Shown piece by piece: positions 1-10,151 of a DNA stretch of 64,000 nucleotides. This DNA comes from Marinomonas aquiplantarum. Lineage in GTDB: Bacteria; Pseudomonadota; Gammaproteobacteria; Pseudomonadales; Marinomonadaceae. Below the pieces are notes generated by a model that did not search any database, had not been told where the DNA came from, and saw nothing but the letters and a program-made list of their open reading frames with translations. Both the position numbers and the translations under genes were made by a program. Numbering within the stretch: position 1 is the stretch's first letter; each line of letters starts with the position of its first letter. The DNA is taken from assembly GCF_003314975.1 (NCBI RefSeq), contig NZ_QNRF01000008.1, forward strand, positions 62,001 through 126,000, read 5' to 3'.

Positions 1-605
1 ACCCATTCAAAATGGGCTAAATCTCGAACCGCGATTTTTTCTACATTGGCCAAGGGATGGTCTTTACGAACGACGAGCTGTACTGACTCACTTCTTGCAG
101 GGAAAATTTCAAATACATTGGCGTCATATTGTTTCGGAATTCTGGCCAACACAAAGTCATTGTGACCAGCAATTAAGTCTCGAACCAAGCTATCACTGGT
201 ATCGACATTGATATCGATTTCCGCTCTAGGGGCAATGGCGCGCAATTGTTGAATGGCCGGAATGACAAAGCCGACAGCGGCTCCTGTTACGGCCCCTATC
301 GCTGTTGTGCCTCCTCCGCCTTCTTTGAGTTCACTGACTTCTCTGGCGAGATCGCGTAACTCGACTAAGAGATTGTGTGCTCGGCGGGCGACGGCTTGGC
401 CGACGAGTGTTGGTTCCATTCCTTTTGCATGACGAATGAATAAGCGCGTACCAAGCGTTTGCTCAATGTCGCTTAACATTCGCGAGGCTGCAGGTTGTGT
501 CATGGCCATTTCGTCGGCGGCAATGCCCAGCTGTCCATATTCCGAAATGACTGAAATTAAACGCAGTTGATTGAGTTTTAAATGTTTGGCCAGACCTAAT
601 TCCAT
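1..605 (-). CDS. LysR-family transcriptional regulator, 3' end beyond the window
   Basis: About 201 residues are visible from the ATG at 605-603; the C-terminus lies beyond the left edge. Residues 5-65 form a winged helix-turn-helix typical of LysR proteins, with the recognition-helix segment MTQPAASRMLSDIE. The start of a periplasmic-binding-like effector domain follows. The gene is divergent from the drug exporter beginning at 743, with 137 bp between them. LysR proteins often control their divergent neighbour, so control of that exporter is a reasonable inference. The inducer cannot be read from the sequence. Confidence 0.85.
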   Translation of the reverse strand, partial: MELGLAKHLKLNQLRLISVISEYGQLGIAADEMAMTQPAASRMLSDIEQTLGTRLFIRHAKGMEPTLVGQAVARRAHNLLVELRDLAREVSELKEGGGGTTAIGAVTGAAVGFVIPAIQQLRAIAPRAEIDINVDTSDSLVRDLIAGHNDFVLARIPKQYDANVFEIFPARSESVQLVVRKDHPLANVEKIAVRDLAHFEW

Positions 606-742
606 AGTGACCCCGTTTGTTGTTTTTATGGGTTATTTATCATGATGTTCGGCACATTTAACAGTTTACTACAGGTACTGAATGAAGCGGTTTTATTTAT
701 GTCATATGATGGATAGATTGTTTTCATTTTTTAAGGAAAAGT

Positions 743-1981
743 ATGTCGAGTTCTGATTCCATAGCGTTAGATTCATCAATAAAACAACTGTCTGAAGCCG
801 AGTTTATTACCTTATTTGCTTTGATGATGTCTTTAACTGCGCTGACAATGGACGCTATGTTGCCGGCGTTTTCCTTTATTGCACAAGATTTATTGATCGA
901 GAATTATCAGCATACCCAATGGATTATTTCGGCGATGATTTTGGGCATGGTGTTTGGTGAGATCACTTTTGGCCCTTTGTCAGACGCTCTCGGGCGGAAA
1001 AATAGTATTGTGTTAGGAATCGCGATTTACCTTGTCGGCACCCTAGTGGCATTGTTTTCTTCGTCGTTGGAAATGTTATTGGCTGGGCGTTTGATCCAAG
1101 GGTTTGGGGTGTCAGCGCCAAAAATAGTATCCCGGGCGCTGATTCGTGATTTGTACAAGGGGGCCGCCATGGCGCGCATCATGTCTTTTATCATGATGGT
1201 CTTTTTGTTAGTGCCTTTGCTGGCTCCGGCAATTGGTCAGTTGGTGATGCAATTGGGCAACTGGCGATGGATTTTTGCCATGTTGTTGATTCAGTCTTTG
1301 TTAGCGCTTGCTTGGTTCTGTTGGCGGCAACCGGAAACGTTACCGAAAGAGCGTCGTATTCCATTGCAGTGGTCCAGTTTGATGTCGGATGCAAAAGACA
1401 TTTTGAGTCGCAAAGAGGTCATGGCATACACGGCTTTGTTAGGCTGCGTGTTTGGCGGGTTAATGTTGTATATCAGTACCGCCCAGTCAATTTTTCAAGA
1501 CATTTATTTGGTGGGAGAGGATTTTCCTCTGTATTTCGCCATGATGGTCATTGGCTCTAGCGTGATGAACTTTTTCAACGGCAAAATTGTGCTGAGAGTG
1601 GGGATGAAGGTTTGCGTTTATTTTGCGTTAAGCGTGATGGTTTGCCTGTCTTTTGTGTTGTCTATTTTGGTGCTGAATTATGATGGCGTACCGCCTTTTT
1701 TCTGGTTTATGGCCATTTGTATGCTGATGTTTTCTTGTTTTGGTATGGTGTTCGGTAATGTGAATGCCATGGCGATGGAACCATTAGGCCGAACTGCTGG
1801 GTTGGGGGCATCATTGATTTCATCTTTGTCTAGTATGATTGCGATTGTCTTGGCCGTATCGGTTGGGCAGTTCTATCACAATACTCTAACACCCTTTGCC
1901 ACGGGCTTTTTTATGTTGTCAGTGATGAGTGTTGCTTTAATGTTATTGGCAGGACGCTTTTCTTCCCTAAAAAGAGGGTGA
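743..1981 (+). CDS. Bcr/CflA-type MFS multidrug exporter
   Basis: A 412-residue inner-membrane protein with about 12 hydrophobic segments. It has the major-facilitator motif A between helices 2 and 3 (GPLSDALGRKNS, near residue 79) and the Bcr/CflA helix-4 pattern LIQGFGVSAPKIVSRALIRD near residue 116. Members of this family export drugs such as bicyclomycin, chloramphenicol or sulfonamides, or small metabolites, by proton antiport. An AAGGAA ribosome site precedes the ATG. The divergent LysR gene is the likely regulator. The substrate is unknown. Confidence 0.85.
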   Translation: MSSSDSIALDSSIKQLSEAEFITLFALMMSLTALTMDAMLPAFSFIAQDLLIENYQHTQWIISAMILGMVFGEITFGPLSDALGRKNSIVLGIAIYLVGTLVALFSSSLEMLLAGRLIQGFGVSAPKIVSRALIRDLYKGAAMARIMSFIMMVFLLVPLLAPAIGQLVMQLGNWRWIFAMLLIQSLLALAWFCWRQPETLPKERRIPLQWSSLMSDAKDILSRKEVMAYTALLGCVFGGLMLYISTAQSIFQDIYLVGEDFPLYFAMMVIGSSVMNFFNGKIVLRVGMKVCVYFALSVMVCLSFVLSILVLNYDGVPPFFWFMAICMLMFSCFGMVFGNVNAMAMEPLGRTAGLGASLISSLSSMIAIVLAVSVGQFYHNTLTPFATGFFMLSVMSVALMLLAGRFSSLKRG

Positions 1982-2133
1982 GTGTTTGCTTTAGTTTAAA
2001 GGCAGCGTAAATGGTCCATTAACGCCTTTTTATGGTGATGGAATATTGTCTCAATGTAACAGGTAAAACTGTCACGCTATTCGCGTTACAATAGGGAAGT
2101 TTAATATTCTTTTTTAGAGATACTTGCCACTTT

Positions 2134-3453
2134 ATGACTTCCTCTCCTTCTCTTGCACGTGAATTGTTTAATATGACTTGGCCCATGTTGTTTGGGATCT
2201 TGTCTTTGATGAGTTTTCAGCTGGTGGACAGTGCCTTCATTGGCCAGTTAGGTGTTGTACCTCTGGCAGTGCAAGGTTTTACCTTGCCGATTCAAATGTT
2301 GGTCATCGGATTGCAAGTGGGGCTGGGCATTGCCACGACGGCAATGATTGCTCGGGCGTTGGGTGCTGAAAATATTCAGTATGCGAAGCAACTGGGCGGC
2401 TTGGTGCTGATGATTGGTAGTCTTGGCATTGCCGTCTTTAGTGTGCTTATTTGGCTGATGCGAGGGCCAATTTTAGCGTTATTAAGTGCACCGGATACTG
2501 TCTATGGCACGGTGGACGATTATTGGCCGTATTGGCTATTAAGCGCTTGGGTTGGTGCTTTATTGTACTTTTTTTACAGCATTAGCCGAGCCAATGGCAA
2601 TACGATTTTGCCAGGCATCATGATGATAGTAACCAGTGTGTTGAATTTGGTGTTGGATCCTATCTTTATTTTTACTCTTGATCTTGGTCTTAACGGTGCG
2701 GCGTTAGCCACAACCGTGGCATTTGGTTTGGGGGCGTTAGTGGTTGCGCCTCAAGTGTCGGCTAAACGCTGGGTAAGTTTTGATTGGAGGAATTTGAATG
2801 TTGGTAAAAGCTTAGCGTCGATTGGTCATATTATGGGGCCTGCTATGATCAGTCAGTTATTACCGCCAGTGTCCTCCATGATGGCCACCAAGCTGATTGC
2901 TAGCTTTGGTACTGCGGCGGTAGCCTCTTGGGCGTTAGGGTCGAGGTTTGAGTTCTTTACCATTGTTTCTGTTTTAGCATTAACCATGTCGATGCCACCT
3001 ATGGTTGGTCGCTTATTGGGGGCCAATCGGATTCAAGACATCCGCTCTGTGGTTTCGATAGCGATTCGGTATATTTTGCTGTTTCAATTAGGTGTGGCGT
3101 TACTGACCTTCTTATTAGCAGGGCCTTTGGCTCGTCTTATGACCAGTGAACAGGCTGTGTCGGACATTTTAACTTGGCATTTACTCATCGTCCCGGTCAG
3201 CCTAGGTGCTTTGGGTGTTTGCATGTTGATGGTGTCTGTCTGTAATGCGTTGGGTAAATCCTATGTGGCGTTAACCATTTCTGCCTTGCGGCTATTTGCT
3301 TTCTTTTTGCCTTGTTTATGGCTCGGCGCTGAGCTGGCGGGGCTAAAAGGCCTTTTCGTTGGTGTACTCGTTGCTAACCTACTCGCTGGTATGTGTGCTT
3401 GGAGGATGTACCAAAAGGCATTAGCAAAGGTGGCTGCTAGCGTGTCCATTTAG
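2134..3453 (+). CDS. MATE-family efflux transporter
   Basis: A 439-residue protein with about 12 transmembrane helices in two similar halves, as in NorM/DinF MATE exporters. The first-helix region (LFNMTWPMLFGILSLMSFQLVDSAFIGQLG in outline) and the paired segment near residue 225 (GHIMGPAMISQLLPPVSSMM) are typical. The family extrudes cationic drugs or metabolites by sodium or proton antiport. It stands alone, 152 bp after the MFS gene. The substrate cannot be assigned. Confidence 0.85.
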   Translation: MTSSPSLARELFNMTWPMLFGILSLMSFQLVDSAFIGQLGVVPLAVQGFTLPIQMLVIGLQVGLGIATTAMIARALGAENIQYAKQLGGLVLMIGSLGIAVFSVLIWLMRGPILALLSAPDTVYGTVDDYWPYWLLSAWVGALLYFFYSISRANGNTILPGIMMIVTSVLNLVLDPIFIFTLDLGLNGAALATTVAFGLGALVVAPQVSAKRWVSFDWRNLNVGKSLASIGHIMGPAMISQLLPPVSSMMATKLIASFGTAAVASWALGSRFEFFTIVSVLALTMSMPPMVGRLLGANRIQDIRSVVSIAIRYILLFQLGVALLTFLLAGPLARLMTSEQAVSDILTWHLLIVPVSLGALGVCMLMVSVCNALGKSYVALTISALRLFAFFLPCLWLGAELAGLKGLFVGVLVANLLAGMCAWRMYQKALAKVAASVSI

Positions 3454-3557
3454 ACTGAGGCGCTTTTGTCGATTGCGCAATATCGTCCAATCTTTTTACC
3501 TGCAAACGGGATATTCTATTCTTCATGGTGTGGTTAAGAGACGAATGAGAGGTTGTG

Positions 3558-4400
3558 ATGCCGGCAGAAAATCATTTTCAGTTTGTGAAAAGCGCCGCCT
3601 TTGACGAGGTGATGTTGCTGGAAGCGTCAATGAATGACTTTTCCTACGGAACCCACGCCCATGAAGAGTTTTCGTTTGGTGTCACATTGTCCGGCCGACA
3701 AGATTTTTATGCCTTGGGTGAACACCATAAGAGCTATTCTGGCAATGTGATTGTGTTCAACCCAGAGGATGCTCACGACGGTCATTCCGGTACGGACGAT
3801 ACGCTTCATTATAAAATGTTGTATGTCCATCCAGATCAATTAAACCCTATGCTTGAGAGTGCTGGCGTTCGCTGTGCTCAAGATTTTCGTATAGAACAAA
3901 CAGTACAAAACGATCTAGTGCTCCAAGCGCATATCTTGCGTTTGGCCAACTTGGTCGAGAACAAGGCGTCATCCGCTTTGGAGTACTCGTCAACTTTGTT
4001 TGAATTTGCTGAATATTTAGCCCACCAAAAGGGCGTTCAGCGCCCTGTTCGTCTAGGTAAGTCCAAACATCGCGCGAAAGACCCTGTTTTCGAGCGAGTC
4101 AGAGACTATTTGCATGCCTATGTCAGTGACGAGGTTTCTCTCGACGCGCTAAGCCAAGTGGCGCACATGTCTAAGTATCATTTGTTGCGTTGTTTTCGTG
4201 ATTATTTTGGCATGACACCACATCAATATTGGCAAAACTATCGTATCAACCGCGCCAAAGACGCTCTTTCAATGGGCATGTCATTGACGGATGTCGCGCT
4301 GACCTTTGGCTTCACGGATGTAAGCTACTTTAATCGACGCTTTAAACCCATGTTTGGTGTCACTCCCCATCAATTTAGGCGTACCTTGTTACGAACCTAG
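3558..4400 (+). CDS. AraC-family regulator with N-terminal cupin domain
   Basis: About 280 residues. The N-terminal half is an AraC-type cupin ligand-binding domain, with HAHEEFSFGVTLSG near residue 34. The C-terminal ~95 residues hold the two AraC helix-turn-helix motifs, ending in VSYFNRRFKPMFGVTPHQFR. A GTG at 3555 is in frame, but GAGAGG at 3547-3552 is better spaced for the ATG at 3558. The next gene on the same strand is a LysE exporter, a frequent pairing in proteobacteria in which the regulator activates the exporter in response to an amino acid. That pairing is the basis for the functional guess. Confidence 0.85.
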   Translation: MPAENHFQFVKSAAFDEVMLLEASMNDFSYGTHAHEEFSFGVTLSGRQDFYALGEHHKSYSGNVIVFNPEDAHDGHSGTDDTLHYKMLYVHPDQLNPMLESAGVRCAQDFRIEQTVQNDLVLQAHILRLANLVENKASSALEYSSTLFEFAEYLAHQKGVQRPVRLGKSKHRAKDPVFERVRDYLHAYVSDEVSLDALSQVAHMSKYHLLRCFRDYFGMTPHQYWQNYRINRAKDALSMGMSLTDVALTFGFTDVSYFNRRFKPMFGVTPHQFRRTLLRT

Positions 4401-4466
4401 CGACCTTTCGCACTCACTGATTCATCTGTTTTTCATCTTTATCAAATTATCTTTTGAGGTTTTTCT

Positions 4467-5048
4467 ATGCTTGAAATAATCATCTACGCCTTTGGCGTTA
4501 TGTACAGCCCAGGCCCTGCAAATACTCTTGCGCTTTTGGCGGGCGTCAATGGACAAGGCTGGCGAGCATTTGGTTACTGTGCTGGTGTTGGTCTAGCGAT
4601 GTTGATTCTGTTTCTTCTGCTTGGCTATCTTGGTGGTGAAATCATTCCAGAAGGTTATCAGTCGATTATTGCGACCTTGGGTGGGCTGTATATTGCTTAT
4701 CTGGGGGTGAAAATCATGCAAGCCAGTTTTCACCCGACAACAGCTGAGTTGGAAGCGTCCGTGATTGGCTTTAAAACCGGCCTGATTTTACAGCTTTGCA
4801 ACCCAAAAGCCTTGGTGGCGATCGTACCCATTGTGACGGTACAGTTTCCGCGATATGAGATTACAGGAATGGAGATTGCGGTATGGTCTTTGATTCTTTC
4901 AGCCATGGCCTTTGGTGCACCAGGTGTGTATCTGTTGGCGGGATCTCGACTACAACACGTCGCGATGAATCCTAAGGTGATGGCGTGGGTGAATCGTATG
5001 ATGTCAGTGTTGCTTTTCTACGTTGCTTATCGGTTTGTATTTGCTTAA
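4467..5048 (+). CDS. LysE/RhtB-family amino-acid exporter
   Basis: A 193-residue protein with about six transmembrane helices. It carries the early LysE/RhtB motif SPGPANTLALLAGVNGQG (residues 13-30) and the central KTGLILQLCNPKA segment. The family exports basic amino acids, homoserine, threonine or related compounds. A TTTTGAGG ribosome site precedes the ATG. The AraC gene ends 66 bp upstream and probably regulates it. The exact substrate is unknown. Confidence 0.85.
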   Translation: MLEIIIYAFGVMYSPGPANTLALLAGVNGQGWRAFGYCAGVGLAMLILFLLLGYLGGEIIPEGYQSIIATLGGLYIAYLGVKIMQASFHPTTAELEASVIGFKTGLILQLCNPKALVAIVPIVTVQFPRYEITGMEIAVWSLILSAMAFGAPGVYLLAGSRLQHVAMNPKVMAWVNRMMSVLLFYVAYRFVFA

Positions 5049-5295
5049 TGGCAGCAAGTTTTGGCTTTCGCTATTTATGTAGGTAGATGATGGAAGTAGG
5101 TCAGCGAAGACCTTTGTTGCCATATAACTTGTTGAATAACGTAGTGGTCATACAGAATGTTTTAAAGTCATCCATACAGATTACCCGTATGGTCTTCTGT
5201 CTGTTTAAGAAAACGCCTGTCTGCCTCTACTGATAAGCTGTTAAGGCTTCTATGATGACCTTTCAATTGGATAATTTGATGAGGGCATAGGTAGG

Positions 5296-5544
5296 ATGAT
5301 TATTGCATTAATGAAGCACCTTTCATGGTGCTTTCAACGTTATTGGTCACGCAGGAAACTGGCTTATTTACCCCATGAGCTGCGTAAAGACATGGGTATT
5401 ATGCAAGATGACTTTGAGAGGGAAGTGAGTAAGGGGAATATTGTCACTTTAGGGAAGGAATTGTGTCAGTTTGCGCATTCAAACTCGATGTCGGCTCAAG
5501 TAAGGCCGTCTAAAGGCAAACATCACGACATTAGGCCGAATTAA
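5296..5544 (+). CDS. small DUF1127-like protein
   Basis: An 82-residue basic protein. The segment WSRRKLAYLPHELRKDMGI (near residues 17-35) fits the DUF1127 (YjiS-like) pattern of a short arginine-rich helix, a Leu-x-x-Leu core and a terminal D-x-G-[IL]. DUF1127 proteins are small and often stress-induced; some bind RNA or affect phosphate and carbon metabolism. An AGGTAGG ribosome site directly precedes the ATG; a second ATG at 5311 is also possible. It stands alone. Confidence 0.6.
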   Translation: MIIALMKHLSWCFQRYWSRRKLAYLPHELRKDMGIMQDDFEREVSKGNIVTLGKELCQFAHSNSMSAQVRPSKGKHHDIRPN

Positions 5545-5582
5545 TCTAGGACTTCCACAATTTGTCTATTGAAAATGTGGTT

Positions 5583-5601
5583 GAGAATGAATACCATTTG
5601 A
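5583..5601. promoter_or_regulatory. weak Fur-box-like sequence upstream of exbB
   Basis: The 19-mer beginning GAGAATGAATACCATTTG matches the classical Fur consensus GATAATGATAATCATTATC at about 12 of 19 positions, with AATG and CATT half-site cores. TonB-ExbB-ExbD systems are often iron-regulated, which makes the site plausible. The match alone is weak. Confidence 0.3.
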
Positions 5602-5631
5602 AATCATGTTTTTACTCAATTGGAGAGTACT

Positions 5632-6309
5632 GTGGAAGATTCAATACAGCAGAAAATAGTTGATTTCTTACAGGTCGGTGGCCCCGTTGTTTGGATTTTG
5701 ATGGTGTTTTCTGTGGTGGCGCTTACGATTGTGTTGCTTAAGCTTTGGCAGTTTTCTTCTTTGCGTGCCGAAAGTTTAAAAACAACCAATTTGGCGCTCG
5801 CCGAATGGCGTAATAATAACGTTGACGGCGCGTTAGAAAAATTAGAACAAAAGCGTCCGATTGATAGCCTAGTGGCTTATTCAATGGAAGCCTTGGTGAA
5901 TGGTTCTATGACCGCGGATTTAATCCGTGAAGAAGTCGAGCGTCGTGCGATGAATTTGCTGAGCGAATTACGCTCCTTCTTACGACCTTTGGAAATCATT
6001 GCGACATTGAGTCCATTGCTAGGGTTACTTGGTACTGTATTGGGGATGATTACAGCGTTTCAGCAAATGGAAGGGGCTGGAAATCAGGTGGATCCGTCAG
6101 TGTTATCTGGGGGGATTTGGCAGGCGCTATTGACCACAGCGGTTGGTTTGGCTGTGGCGATTCCGGTTGTGACTTTACACAGCTGGTTGGAGCGCAAAGT
6201 AGAGCGTATCGCACACAATATGAATGATGCTGTGACGCAGATTTTTACTAGCCCAAAGGCAAAAGAGTTAGTGGAAGAAGCTGAGAAAGAGATTCTACAT
6301 GCCGCTTAA
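5632..6309 (+). CDS. exbB: ExbB/TolQ/MotA-type proton channel subunit
   Basis: About 225 residues with three predicted transmembrane helices: one near residues 18-40 and two in the C-terminal half. The conserved block LSPLLGLLGTVLGMITAFQ marks the MotA/TolQ/ExbB family. With ExbD it forms the proton-driven motor that energises TonB. I chose the GTG at 5632 because GGAGAG lies just upstream; a TTG at 5620 would add four residues. It overlaps the next gene by 11 bp and starts the exbB-exbD-exbD-tonB operon. Confidence 0.88.
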   Translation: MEDSIQQKIVDFLQVGGPVVWILMVFSVVALTIVLLKLWQFSSLRAESLKTTNLALAEWRNNNVDGALEKLEQKRPIDSLVAYSMEALVNGSMTADLIREEVERRAMNLLSELRSFLRPLEIIATLSPLLGLLGTVLGMITAFQQMEGAGNQVDPSVLSGGIWQALLTTAVGLAVAIPVVTLHSWLERKVERIAHNMNDAVTQIFTSPKAKELVEEAEKEILHAA

Positions 6310-6727
6310 GCTGACTCAGCCAAAACGTAAGAATGCCATCAGCTTAACCCCCTTAATTGATGTGGTGTTTATCCTGCTGTTGTTCTTCATGTTAACGTCT
6401 AGTTTTGTTCCTTGGCGCATTGTCGACACGCCATTGTCTGTGGCGTCCGATGCGCCTAAGCCTGAGAGTGAAAGCGAAAACCTTATTCTGACCCTTAAAC
6501 TGAATGATAACCAAGTTTGGTTAGCAGACCGCTCTATTCGTTTATCCGACCAAGCCGCTTTTCAGTCTTTAGTAGAAGAGAACAACGACGGTGTTTTCAT
6601 TATTAAGGCGGAAGACGGTGTGACGCTGCAAACCTTAATGAAGCTCGCTGATCGTCTGAAAGAAAACGGTGCCAATACGGTTTCTATTGCCAATGCTTTT
6701 GCTATGTCGGAGACACCCTCAGAATGA
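6299..6727 (+). CDS. exbD: ExbD/TolR-type biopolymer transport subunit (first copy)
   Basis: A 142-residue protein with a short cytoplasmic N-terminus, one transmembrane helix (about residues 17-37) and a periplasmic domain. The membrane segment opens LTPLIDVVFILLLFFMLTSS, containing the Asp essential for proton coupling in ExbD/TolR. It overlaps exbB and is overlapped by the second exbD by 4 bp, so translation is probably coupled. It is one of two different ExbD proteins in this operon. Confidence 0.88.
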   Translation: MPLKLTQPKRKNAISLTPLIDVVFILLLFFMLTSSFVPWRIVDTPLSVASDAPKPESESENLILTLKLNDNQVWLADRSIRLSDQAAFQSLVEENNDGVFIIKAEDGVTLQTLMKLADRLKENGANTVSIANAFAMSETPSE

Positions 6728-7151
6728 AAATAGGGGAAAAGTACGCTGCTCGAAATGCCTCAGATGACGATAATATGGTGCCCTTGATCAATGTGGTATT
6801 CCTTATGTTGGTCTTCTTCATGGTGGCAGGACAAATTCAAAAAGCCGATCCTATTGCTGTCATTCCGCCAGAATCCATAAATGATAACCGTGCTGAGACT
6901 GACCCCAGCGTGGCGATCTTTGTCGGTTTAAATAATGAGCTTTATGTGGAAGAGGATGTGTTTCAGATCGAGGATGTGAAAGGCTATCTGGAGCGTGAGT
7001 TTGAACAAGCTGAAGATAAAGACGGCTTTTGGGTACAGATTAAAGCGGATGGCAGCATTCCATTAGAAAAACTGCGACCTGTGTTTGACCAAGTTCGACA
7101 AGCCGGTTTAACGAAAGTGAGTTTGGCGACTCAATTAGAGCGAGGCACGCA

Positions 7152-7155
<4 letters not shown>
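6724..7155 (+). CDS. exbD: ExbD/TolR-type biopolymer transport subunit (second copy)
   Basis: A 143-residue protein with one transmembrane helix near residues 18-38 and a periplasmic domain. Its membrane motif [18 protein letters not shown] has Asn where the first ExbD has the conserved Asp (LIDVVF versus LINVVF). An acidic DDDN stretch lies just before the helix. ATGA overlaps at both ends indicate translational coupling. The pair may act as a hetero-oligomer, with this copy unable to relay protons by the usual residue. Confidence 0.85.
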
Positions 7156-8120
<965 letters not shown>

Positions 8121-8133
8121 CTGATCATCGGCC

Positions 8134-8167
8134 AAATGCCGCGGCGGACCTGAGTCGCGGCATTTTT
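8134..8167 (+). terminator. rho-independent terminator after tonB
   Basis: AAATGCCGCG at 8134-8143 pairs with CGCGGCATTT at 8156-8165, with a 12-nt loop and a T-run. It lies 14 bp after the tonB stop. The convergent mltA gene ends at 8179, so it may work on both strands. Confidence 0.85.
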
Positions 8168-8178
8168 AATGGCTTAGT

Positions 8179-9333
8179 TTAGTATGATGACGGCTTGGAT
8201 GGTGGTAACAATAACCAGACTTTGCCAAAGTGCTTAAGCTGTCCCGCATGGAAATGCGCTTCCTCTCCAATGCCCTGATACCAATCGATATGCCCAGGAC
8301 CTTTAATGGCTCCACCTTTGTCTTGCGCTAACAATAAGCGAAATTCGTGTCCAACCAACTCACCTGACGCATCTAGCTTCGGCACTTGAGCCAATAAAAT
8401 AGAGCCTAATGGAATAACGCTAGGATCAACGGCCGCGGAATAGAGTGGAGTAAGAGGAACGTTGGCGGCACCAACTGGTTTTTCTAGACCTTCACTGAAA
8501 AACAAGTAACTTGGGTTGGTGGAAAGGATTTCGCGCATCCTATGTGGGTGTTCATCTAGCCACTGACGAATACTTTGTGCGGAAATATCTGCTCTGTCTA
8601 TTTCCCCACGCTCGATCAATTCTTTGCCAATACTGCGATAAGGGTGACCATTCACGCCGCCCCAAGATAGCAGCTTCTGTTCGCCATCTTCGTATTCAAT
8701 AACCCCTGACCCTTGTACGTGCAAAAAGAAATTATCCACTAGGTCCGCCGTGTAAGCGATTTCTAAATCTTGGCCTGCAAGGGCGCTTTCGAAATCAATT
8801 TCTTCTCGGGATGGATAACGCCCTTCGGCGTTGGTCTGAGTCGGCTTACGATATAAGGGATAACGGAATTCTTCATCCGGCAAATGGCGAACGGGCATTA
8901 CTGGCACATAATATCCCGTGATCTGCACATTGCCACGCTGATCTTGTCCCGCCAACTGATGAGCGACGAGATGAGGAGTGTATTTAGGATTGTCTAACCA
9001 GAGTGAAATCTCGTAAGCCACATGCTTAAGGTCCGCCAAATCCACTTGCGTGTCTTCCAACTGGAATTGACGATCTGATAAGCGGTTTAAATAGGCTTGT
9101 TGCTGTGTCAGTCCATCACGGAAATTGTCCTCAGGATAGGGCAAGCCGGGGGGTAAACTTTCCTTTAGATACAGCTGATCACGCTTTAGTGCCGTGGCGT
9201 CACGACCATTATTTTCAAAATCATTGGAATGGTCGATTTCATTAAAGCTGCAGGCGGCGATCAGAGTGACACTGGTCAGACAAATAGGACGTATGAGTCG
9301 GCGAGAGCCGATGATAAAACGCGATAACAGCAT
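8179..9333 (-). CDS. mltA: membrane-bound lytic murein transglycosylase A (MltA)
   Basis: About 384 residues from the ATG at 9333. An upstream ATG at 9381 is also in frame but gives an over-long signal region. A lipoprotein signal ends in LIAAC near residue 28. The MltA core holds the barrel segment VQITGYYVPVMP, and the C-terminal 3D domain has DKGGAIKGPGHIDWYQG with catalytic-type aspartates. The enzyme cleaves peptidoglycan to 1,6-anhydro-muropeptides at the outer membrane. It is a single gene, convergent with tonB. Confidence 0.88.
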   Translation of the reverse strand: MLLSRFIIGSRRLIRPICLTSVTLIAACSFNEIDHSNDFENNGRDATALKRDQLYLKESLPPGLPYPEDNFRDGLTQQQAYLNRLSDRQFQLEDTQVDLADLKHVAYEISLWLDNPKYTPHLVAHQLAGQDQRGNVQITGYYVPVMPVRHLPDEEFRYPLYRKPTQTNAEGRYPSREEIDFESALAGQDLEIAYTADLVDNFFLHVQGSGVIEYEDGEQKLLSWGGVNGHPYRSIGKELIERGEIDRADISAQSIRQWLDEHPHRMREILSTNPSYLFFSEGLEKPVGAANVPLTPLYSAAVDPSVIPLGSILLAQVPKLDASGELVGHEFRLLLAQDKGGAIKGPGHIDWYQGIGEEAHFHAGQLKHFGKVWLLLPPSKPSSY

Positions 9334-9456
9334 AATATTCAACTTATTCTTGGGTGTTAGATGTAGGTCATTCAAAAACATGGCGCGAATGACAGCGACA
9401 CTTCATCTTGAATATTTATGGCAGCGAAAGCAATGTTTTGGCGGGCTTTTTACACT

Positions 9457-10047
9457 TTAGGACGATGCTTGCAGCATTAAGTGTTCATAAGCTTCGCGAA
9501 GGCTAATGAATATTTCTTGGTCGCCCCCTCGGTCTGGGTGATGTTGTTGCGCTAATTTTCGGTATTGTTGTTTGATGCTGTTCTTGCTTGGATTATCTTC
9601 TTCCAGTTCTAGGACTTTTAAGGCTGAACGTCGATCCCCCGTATGACAGATGCCTTTATAAAAGCTGTCGAGTAAGCGCGCTACATCCGCTTCGTCCGTT
9701 TTTTCGTATTCACTCCAGTCTAGGTAATAAGCAGCGAGTTTGGCATCTGGGCTATTATTGATACTGGTATTATCGGAAGTGGATATGTGTTGCGTACTGA
9801 GTAGACGAATCTGCGTGGCTTCTATACTTAGCATTAGATTGTCTTCCTGCCAGAGTTGGCTTTGCAACTGATATAAGGCGTTCATGATCAAGAAATGCTG
9901 ACGAAACAGTTGAAGGTTTGTATCATCGGCCAACTGGCTGAACTCAGGAAACTGGCTCTGCAAAGATTTGAGGATATCAAACTCTTTTAAGCCATGAGGT
10001 TGTGCTTTTAGCATGGCAAGAATGGGCGTGATAAGCGGGTTTTTCAT
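9457..10047 (-). CDS. DnaJ-related protein with C-terminal J domain
   Basis: A 196-residue protein with a C-terminal J domain (about 143-196) carrying the QHHPDRGGD segment with the HPD motif that stimulates DnaK ATPase. The N-terminal ~120 residues resemble the DNAJ-related domain of gammaproteobacterial proteins (PLITPILAMLKAQPHGLKEF near the start). It lacks the Gly/Phe and zinc domains of true DnaJ, so it is probably a specialised co-chaperone. It is divergent from the zinc peptidase gene. Confidence 0.8.
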   Translation of the reverse strand: MKNPLITPILAMLKAQPHGLKEFDILKSLQSQFPEFSQLADDTNLQLFRQHFLIMNALYQLQSQLWQEDNLMLSIEATQIRLLSTQHISTSDNTSINNSPDAKLAAYYLDWSEYEKTDEADVARLLDSFYKGICHTGDRRSALKVLELEEDNPSKNSIKQQYRKLAQQHHPDRGGDQEIFISLREAYEHLMLQASS

Positions 10048-10151
10048 GATCGTCTCGCGTTGTGCCTTTTATTGACAGTGTATGTGATGCAAAGCAATAG
10101 TGCCAAATACCCTACTACAGGGTGACGGTTAACAGAGAAAAAGGCAAAAGT

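Noticed and set aside
1191..1560. Overlapping frames inside the MFS gene
   Set aside because: They are shadows of the exporter reading frame, with no ribosome site or recognisable domain.
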